Source: Glycomyces luteolus (GTDB taxonomy: Bacteria; Actinomycetota; Actinomycetes; Mycobacteriales; Micromonosporaceae). Taken from it: DNA of 38,473 bases. Every line of letters starts with the position of its first letter. Position 1 is the first letter of the stretch. Shown piece after piece: positions 33,842 to 38,473 of this stretch. Both the position numbers and the translations under genes were made by a program. The stretch covers positions 4,739 through 43,211 of the forward strand of contig NZ_JAPZVP010000031.1 of NCBI RefSeq assembly GCF_027622875.1, read 5' to 3'. The notes below the pieces were generated by a model. That model worked only from the letters and a program-made list of their open reading frames with translations. It did not search any database and was not told the origin of the DNA.

Positions 33842-36454
33842 TTACTCGAAGAGGACGGCGTAGGTCTGGAAGGCCGTCGCGACCTCGACCTGGTGCCAGT
33901 ACCGGTGGTAGTCGAACTCCGGCGCGGGGCCGGTGCAACCGCCGTCGATGTACGCCTGGACCTGGTCCCAGCCCTCGAACTCCTTCATGAAGGAGCGGGT
34001 CTCGATGAACGTGACCCCGTTCTCCAGCACGTCGCCGTTCGGCATGGTGCCCGTCCAGCCCTCGGGGATGTAGACCTCGTCGCCGAAGCGGCAGTAGTCC
34101 GCCCGGCCCTCGGTCTGCGTCACGCCGATGCCGTCGTTGATCGCCCAGAGCCCGTCGAGCAGGTTCGAGGCCGCGGTCTGCGAGGCCGTGTCGCCGCTGG
34201 CGGCGGCGTGGTAGGACAGGATCTTCGCGAACGCGCCGGCCACACCCGGGTCCTTGGACATGGTCAGCACCGAGGCGGACAGGCCCGCCCCCGGCTCGCC
34301 GTTCCACTCCAGGTCGCCCGGCAGGCTGTAGTCGGTCGCGCTGATCTCCGACTCGGAGAGCGCCCAGGCGACCCACTTGTCGAGCATGTCGCAGGCGCGG
34401 GCGTCGTCGGTCTCGTAGCAGTACTGCGCCACGCGGTCCATGCCCCAGACCTGGAAGCCGAACCAGCGGTTCGACGGCGGGTCGTGCCACACGGGCTGCT
34501 CGTCGTAGTACAGGCCGTTGTGCTCGGCGGAGGTGGTCGGGCTGCCGTAGTTGCCGCCCCAGTTGTTCGTCGCACCGCCCGCGATGGCGCCGGCGCCCTG
34601 CGACCCGGCCGGGACCTGGAGCCATTCCAGGAAGTCCAGCTGGGCGTCGAGGCTCTTGGCCCAGTCGTCGTCCGCGGTGGGCGAGTCGGGGGCCAGGCCG
34701 CCCTCGGAGAGGGCGTAAGCGGCCATGAGGTTCTGGTAGCCCTGGTGGACACCGGAACCGCCGATGCGGAAGGACCAGTCGCCGTTCATGCCCGCGCCCC
34801 AGGAGTAGTACCAGGAGAGCAGGTAGTGGAACGAGGACTTGCCGGAGCCGTCGGGGCAGGTGCTGATGCCGATGCAGTCGCCCGCGATCTGCTTGAAGTA
34901 CTTGTCCGCGAACGCGTACCGCAGGTAGTCGCCCATCTTGGACGCGTTGTCCAGCGAACCGGCGATCTGGCCCTGGGCGCCCTGCTCCGTGGCCCACTTC
35001 TGGGCCATCCACGCGACCTGGATCGCGCGGGCGTCGGCGTCGGGGGCGTCGGTGTAGCGCTCCTGCTGGGAGTACGCCGAGTCGCCCACGAACAGGTCGA
35101 GGAAGCCGTTCTCACCGCCGAAGTCGAAGGTCTCGCACGACGGGTGCGCCACGGTCTCCCAGGTCGACTCCTGCGAGCCGCGCTGGAAGGTGTTCATGTA
35201 CGCGGGCTCGGTGGTGCCGTCGCCGCATTCGCCGAAGCCGTAGGCGTTGTCCACGTCGAGGATCCAGTGCATCCCGTAGACCTGGTTGTTGCCGTAGGTG
35301 TTCCGCAGTTCGGCGCCGAGCGGGTCGTCTCCCACGGGCGCGTTGAAGTCCAGCTGCGTCGGGTAGTCCTGGACGCTGTCGGACTCCGGCGCGTACGAGG
35401 CCGGCGAGCTCGGGTTGTAGTTGGTCGGGTTCAGGTCCGGGATCGCGTAGGTCTCGGCTGTCTCCCAGGCCTGGTTGTAACCGGACCAGTCGCCCGTGAC
35501 CTGGCCGTAGGCGGCTTCGAGCCACATCTGGTAGCTCAGTGCCTCCGAGGTGGTCTCGTGGCCGTAGTCCGGCGCCTCGACGATGAGCTCCTCCACCGAG
35601 TGGTAGGGGACGCCCGTCTGGTGCAGGTACGGGGAGTCCGTGCCCGCGAGCTGGTCGTACATCGTGAGGAAACGTTCCTCGTTCTGGGTGACCTCGCCGA
35701 GGTCGGCGATCGAGACGACCACCTGGATCGGGTCGAAGCCGGGCGAGGAGACCGTGAAGGTCGCCGAGTCGCCGGGCGCGGCGTTCGCGGCCGCGCTGAA
35801 GGTGACCGGCTTGGTCGCCGTCGCGCCGGCCGCGAAGCTGAGCGAGCCGCCCGAGGCGACCGAGATCGCGGTCGAGCCGGCGGTGCGCGCGGTCGTGACC
35901 GTCGCCGCCGACTGGGTCGCGGCGGAGAAGCCGACATCGATCGAGGCGGTGGCGCCCGCGTCGACCACGACGTTGGTGCGGGAGACCTCGAGCTCGGGCT
36001 CGACCGGGGTCACGCTGCCGCAGGTCTCACCGTTGACCTTGACGCCGGTGGGGGCGGTGGCCGAACCGGAGCCGATGAAGCCGAACACCTCCCGCTTCTG
36101 GCCGGACGCGACGGTGCCGTTCCAGCCCACGTCGCTGCCCTTGAAGGTGGAGCCGCTCTGGCTCCAGTCGACGTTCCACGCATTGGCGACCGTGGTCCCG
36201 GCGGGGAACTGCCACTCGAGGTCCCAGCCGTTGAGCCCGGCGGTGCCGCCGGTCAGGGTCACGTTGGCCTGGAAGCCGCCACCCCAGGTGGAGACGATGT
36301 TGTATTCGAAACCGCCGCAGGTCGGATTGGCGAAGGCCTGGGGGGCGGCCACCGCGGCGAGGGTGCCCACGAGGGCGACCGGCAGCGTCACCGCGGCGGC
36401 GCGGCGCCATCGGCGCTTGGCGCGCCGCGGCGGGGCCAGGTTGTCGAGATCCAT
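33842..36454 (-). CDS. Secreted GH48 cellulase with N-terminal CBM2
   Basis: An 870-residue secreted enzyme. The signal peptide is long and Arg-rich at the start (RRAKRRWRR, possibly Tat-like but without a clear twin-Arg consensus) and is cut near AFA-NPT at about 43. A CBM2 cellulose-binding domain covers about 46-145, closed by Cys46 and Cys145, with Trp57, Trp77 and Trp93/97 available for binding. An Ig-like linker domain (about 152-255) follows, then the GH48 domain from about 258, with the GHETTSEA motif (Glu304, matching the proposed acid of CelF-type enzymes) and DVDNAYGFGECGDG, WGAGMNGDWSFRIGG, GFQVWGMDRVAQYCYE. GH48 enzymes are processive reducing-end cellobiohydrolases. AGGAG is 7 bases before 36454. 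CebR-like boxes lie upstream. Confidence 0.93.
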   Translation of the reverse strand: MDLDNLAPPRRAKRRWRRAAAVTLPVALVGTLAAVAAPQAFANPTCGGFEYNIVSTWGGGFQANVTLTGGTAGLNGWDLEWQFPAGTTVANAWNVDWSQSGSTFKGSDVGWNGTVASGQKREVFGFIGSGSATAPTGVKVNGETCGSVTPVEPELEVSRTNVVVDAGATASIDVGFSAATQSAATVTTARTAGSTAISVASGGSLSFAAGATATKPVTFSAAANAAPGDSATFTVSSPGFDPIQVVVSIADLGEVTQNEERFLTMYDQLAGTDSPYLHQTGVPYHSVEELIVEAPDYGHETTSEALSYQMWLEAAYGQVTGDWSGYNQAWETAETYAIPDLNPTNYNPSSPASYAPESDSVQDYPTQLDFNAPVGDDPLGAELRNTYGNNQVYGMHWILDVDNAYGFGECGDGTTEPAYMNTFQRGSQESTWETVAHPSCETFDFGGENGFLDLFVGDSAYSQQERYTDAPDADARAIQVAWMAQKWATEQGAQGQIAGSLDNASKMGDYLRYAFADKYFKQIAGDCIGISTCPDGSGKSSFHYLLSWYYSWGAGMNGDWSFRIGGSGVHQGYQNLMAAYALSEGGLAPDSPTADDDWAKSLDAQLDFLEWLQVPAGSQGAGAIAGGATNNWGGNYGSPTTSAEHNGLYYDEQPVWHDPPSNRWFGFQVWGMDRVAQYCYETDDARACDMLDKWVAWALSESEISATDYSLPGDLEWNGEPGAGLSASVLTMSKDPGVAGAFAKILSYHAAASGDTASQTAASNLLDGLWAINDGIGVTQTEGRADYCRFGDEVYIPEGWTGTMPNGDVLENGVTFIETRSFMKEFEGWDQVQAYIDGGCTGPAPEFDYHRYWHQVEVATAFQTYAVLFE

Positions 36455-36489
36455 TTGGCTACTCCTGTGGGTGGTGTGTCCGTTTTCCG

Positions 36490-36503
36490 TGGGAGCGCTC
36501 ATG
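36490..36503 (-). promoter_or_regulatory. CebR-like box 1 before the GH48 gene
   Basis: TGGGAGCGCTCATG matches 11 of 14 positions of the CebR operator TGGGAGCGCTCCCA. It lies 36 bases upstream of the GH48 start. Confidence 0.68.
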
Positions 36504-36554
36504 CCGGGATGGCCCACTTCGAACCGCACGAGTGGAACGAATCGGACCGGGTTG

Positions 36555-36568
36555 CGGAAGCGCTCCCA
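36555..36568 (-). promoter_or_regulatory. CebR-like box 2 before the GH48 gene
   Basis: CGGAAGCGCTCCCA matches 12 of 14 positions of TGGGAGCGCTCCCA. With box 1 it brackets the likely promoter, suggesting cello-oligosaccharide induction through CebR. Confidence 0.72.
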
Positions 36569-36806
36569 AGTCATGCTGCCAAGTTTCAGGCCTGAATGTC
36601 AATACATTGACATCTCTAAATTTCTACTTGGACTGGAGGACACAACACCCAATGTCTAACATTTTGGCAGTTCACGGGCCTGTCTGATCTCGATCACAGT
36701 TATAGATCTGCGATCATCGATTTCCTAGCCAAGATCAACAGTGCAACGAACCCGTAACGACCCTCACACCCGGGCTTGCGCTGTGGAACACGCTCCCGTA
36801 CGATCC

Positions 36807-36820
36807 TGGTATCGCTCCCA
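36807..36820 (+). promoter_or_regulatory. CebR-like box before the CebE-like gene
   Basis: TGGTATCGCTCCCA matches 12 of 14 positions of the CebR consensus; a weaker CGCTCCCG half-site precedes it at 36791. It is about 265 bases upstream of the binding-protein gene, across the low-quality tract. Confidence 0.6.
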
Positions 36821-36859
36821 AGGGCGAACGCCTCGGCGGTTTCAGTCGCGGGGCGCCGG

Positions 36860-37010
36860 GCACCCACCGCGGCCCCCCCCCCCCCCCCCGCGGGGCCCCG
36901 GCCAAAAAAGACCCCCCGGGTCCCGCCCCCCGGGCCCACCCCCGCGCCGTTACCCGGGGGGGGCCGCGGGCCCCCCCCGGCGCCCCGCACCCCCCCGCCA
37001 TGGGCGCCAA
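36860..37010. other. Low-complexity homopolymer tract, probable sequence artefact
   Basis: A stretch of long C and G runs with short A runs, quite unlike its surroundings and like the first 72 bases. It lies between the CebR-like box and the CebE-like gene, within a 630-base gap. Spacing and promoter content here should not be trusted. Sequence on both sides is normal. Confidence 0.65.
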
Positions 37011-37084
37011 GGCAATACAAGTCCCTCTAACCCCTCTGGAAAAACGCAAGGCGCCGCCGAGGCGCTCGGAAGGAACCAGCAAAG

Positions 37085-38428
37085 ATGCATTTCCTCAATC
37101 GCAAGAACGGCAGGGCCGCCCTCGCGGCCGTCGCCGCAGGAGCCCTCGCGGTCACGGCCGCCTGCAGCGGCGACGGTGGCGGCGACGACGACGCGACCGG
37201 CGAAGACGGCAAGATCAAGCTCACCGTCTCAGTCTTCGGCACCTTCGGGTACACCGAAGCCGGGCTTGAAGCCGCCTACGAAGCCGAGAACCCGAACATC
37301 GACGTGGTCATCGAAGGCGACGGCGTCAACTTCGACCAGGAGTTCCGCCCCGCGCTCGAGACCGCCCTCGAGACCGGCTCCGGCGCCGGCGACGTCGTCG
37401 GCATCGACGAGCAGGGCGTCACCCAGCTGTTCAGCAACTCCGAGCACTGGTACGACCTCGGCGGCGAGTACGAAGGCCGCGCCGCCGACTACGTCGACTG
37501 GAAGTGGGAGCTCGGCAAGTCCGAGGACGGCACCCTCGTCGGCTTCGGCACCGACGTCGGCGGCATGGGCATGTGCTACCGCACCGACCTGTTCGCCGCC
37601 GCCGGCCTCCCGACCGACCGCGAAGAGCTCGCCGCCCTCTGGGCCGACTGGGACGGCTTCAAGTCCGTCGCCCAGCAGTTCGTGGACGCGAACACCGGCG
37701 CCGCCTTCCTCGACGGTCCCACCCAGCTGCAGAACATGCTCCTCGGCCAGCTCGCCGGCCAGGGCGACGGCGAGATGTACGTCGACGGCGACGGCAACCT
37801 GACCCTCGACTCCCCCGCCGCCAAGCAGTCGATCGACACCGTCCTGGAGCTCCAGGACATGGGCGCCATCGGCAACTTCGCGTCGTGGAGCGACGAGTGG
37901 AACGCCGGCATGATCGAAGGCGGCTACGCCGTCATGCCGTGCCCCGGGTGGATGGCCGGCGGCGTCATCCAGCCCACCTCCGGCCCGGACAACGCCGGCA
38001 AGTGGGACATGGCCGCGGCTCCCGGCATCGCCGGCAACTGGGGCGGCTCCTGGCTCGGCGTCCCGGCGCAGTCGGAGCACCCGGAGGAGGCCGCCGCGCT
38101 CGCCGCGTGGCTGACCGCCCCCGAGCAGCAGATCAAGGTCTTCGAGGCCGTCGGCAACTTCCCGTCCTCGCCTGCCGCGCAGGCCGACCCGCGGGTCGCC
38201 GACAAGACCAACGAGTACTTCAACAACGCCCCGGTCGGCCAGATCATCGGAGCGTCGGTGCAGAACTTCCCGGCCCTGAACTACTCCTACTACCACCCGG
38301 CCGTCAAGGGCTCCATCGAAGGCGTCCTGAACGGCGTCGCCGACGGCACCTTCAAGTCCGAAGACGCCTGGAGCGAGATCCAGACCGCCGCTGAAGAAGC
38401 GATGGAACTGGCCTCGGCCGGCATGTAA
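37085..38428 (+). CDS. cebE: Cellobiose/cello-oligosaccharide-binding lipoprotein, CebE-like
   Basis: A 447-residue binding protein with a lipoprotein signal (MHFLNRKNGRAALAAVAAGA, lipobox TAAC, Cys27) and an acidic Gly/Asp linker after the Cys. The mature part has KLTVSVFGTFGYTEAGLEAA, TDVGGMGMCYRTDLFAAAGL and MPCPGWMAGGVI, close to CebE/extracellular-sugar-binding proteins of Streptomyces. The length fits the family. It would capture cellobiose and longer cello-oligosaccharides released by the neighbouring GH48 enzyme. GGAAGGA lies about 10 bases before the ATG. Permease genes would be expected downstream, outside the window. Substrate is inferred from similarity and context; the box supports CebR control. 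Confidence 0.85.
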   Translation: MHFLNRKNGRAALAAVAAGALAVTAACSGDGGGDDDATGEDGKIKLTVSVFGTFGYTEAGLEAAYEAENPNIDVVIEGDGVNFDQEFRPALETALETGSGAGDVVGIDEQGVTQLFSNSEHWYDLGGEYEGRAADYVDWKWELGKSEDGTLVGFGTDVGGMGMCYRTDLFAAAGLPTDREELAALWADWDGFKSVAQQFVDANTGAAFLDGPTQLQNMLLGQLAGQGDGEMYVDGDGNLTLDSPAAKQSIDTVLELQDMGAIGNFASWSDEWNAGMIEGGYAVMPCPGWMAGGVIQPTSGPDNAGKWDMAAAPGIAGNWGGSWLGVPAQSEHPEEAAALAAWLTAPEQQIKVFEAVGNFPSSPAAQADPRVADKTNEYFNNAPVGQIIGASVQNFPALNYSYYHPAVKGSIEGVLNGVADGTFKSEDAWSEIQTAAEEAMELASAGM

Positions 38429-38438
38429 CCCCCGGCGG

Positions 38439-38473
38439 CCCGTCCCGGCGGCACCTGCCGCCGCCGGGACGGG
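38439..38473 (+). terminator. Hairpin just after cebE, at the window end
   Basis: A perfect 14-base stem (CCCGTCCCGGCGGC / GCCGCCGGGACGGG) with a 7-base loop starts 11 bases after the stop. It could terminate the transcript or, as in many binding-protein operons, reduce read-through into the permease genes. The window ends at its last base. Confidence 0.75.

Noticed and set aside
33791..36595. 934-residue plus-strand open frame opposite the GH48 gene
   Set aside because: It is the antisense shadow of a clear GH48 gene in GC-rich DNA; its translation is Val/Gly/Arg-rich with no domain.
36741..37802. Plus-strand open frame across the homopolymer tract
   Set aside because: It runs through a probable artefact and then out of frame with the real cebE gene.

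Overview
The window is chromosomal DNA from a high-GC actinomycete. The evidence is GC-ending codon use, an HspR-regulated dnaK-grpE-dnaJ-hspR operon with HAIR operators, actinobacterial FilP-like coiled-coil proteins, a WXG-type secretion substrate, CsoR copper control, a c-di-AMP riboswitch before an NlpC/P60 gene, and sugar transporters without their own ATPase. The genus cannot be fixed from sequence alone; a mycelial cellulose and maltose user of the Glycomyces/Micromonospora/Streptomyces kind fits. No rRNA, tRNA, insertion sequence, phage or CRISPR array was seen. Bases 1-72 and about 36860-37010 are homopolymer-rich and look like assembly or base-calling artefacts; the first probably marks a contig edge.

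Layout. 88-1936: a TetR regulator divergent from a VOC/DHFR-like pair, with inverted repeats between them. 1988-4725: a YhgE/Pip membrane protein translationally coupled to an ABC ATPase whose motifs are degenerate. 4876-8497: oligopeptidase B, a small acidic protein and class II fructose-bisphosphate aldolase. 8715-15188: a maltose/maltodextrin locus with GH13 alpha-glucosidase and LacI regulator on one strand and malE-malF-malG divergent. 15475-15819: a secreted lactococcin-972-like peptide without visible immunity genes. 15901-17282: a WXG100-type gene broken by a frameshift, with a small partner. 17375-18031: copZ and csoR with a CsoR operator. 18186-19295: a c-di-AMP riboswitch and a secreted NlpC/P60 hydrolase. 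19497-21128: GH20 hexosaminidase. 21346-24227: two tandem FilP-like coiled-coil paralogues that also share their leader DNA. 24385-26771: two overlapping CNNM/CorC-type membrane proteins. 26951-32110: the dnaK heat-shock operon, with two unusual ORFs and a local duplication between dnaJ and hspR. 32134-33594: a Cys-rich small protein and a DUF1349-like protein. 33842-38428: a secreted GH48 cellulase divergent from a CebE-like binding protein, with CebR-like boxes in front of both.

How it fits together. The mal and ceb loci each carry import or hydrolysis functions and a LacI-family control point, but no transport ATPase, so both probably rely on a shared MsiK-type ATPase elsewhere. Heat-shock genes form one coupled operon ending in their own repressor. 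The most unusual items are the duplicated dnaJ-hspR junction with its extra small ORFs, the cysteine-containing orphan lactococcin-972-like peptide, the tandem FilP paralogues, and the degenerate ATPase coupled to YhgE/Pip.
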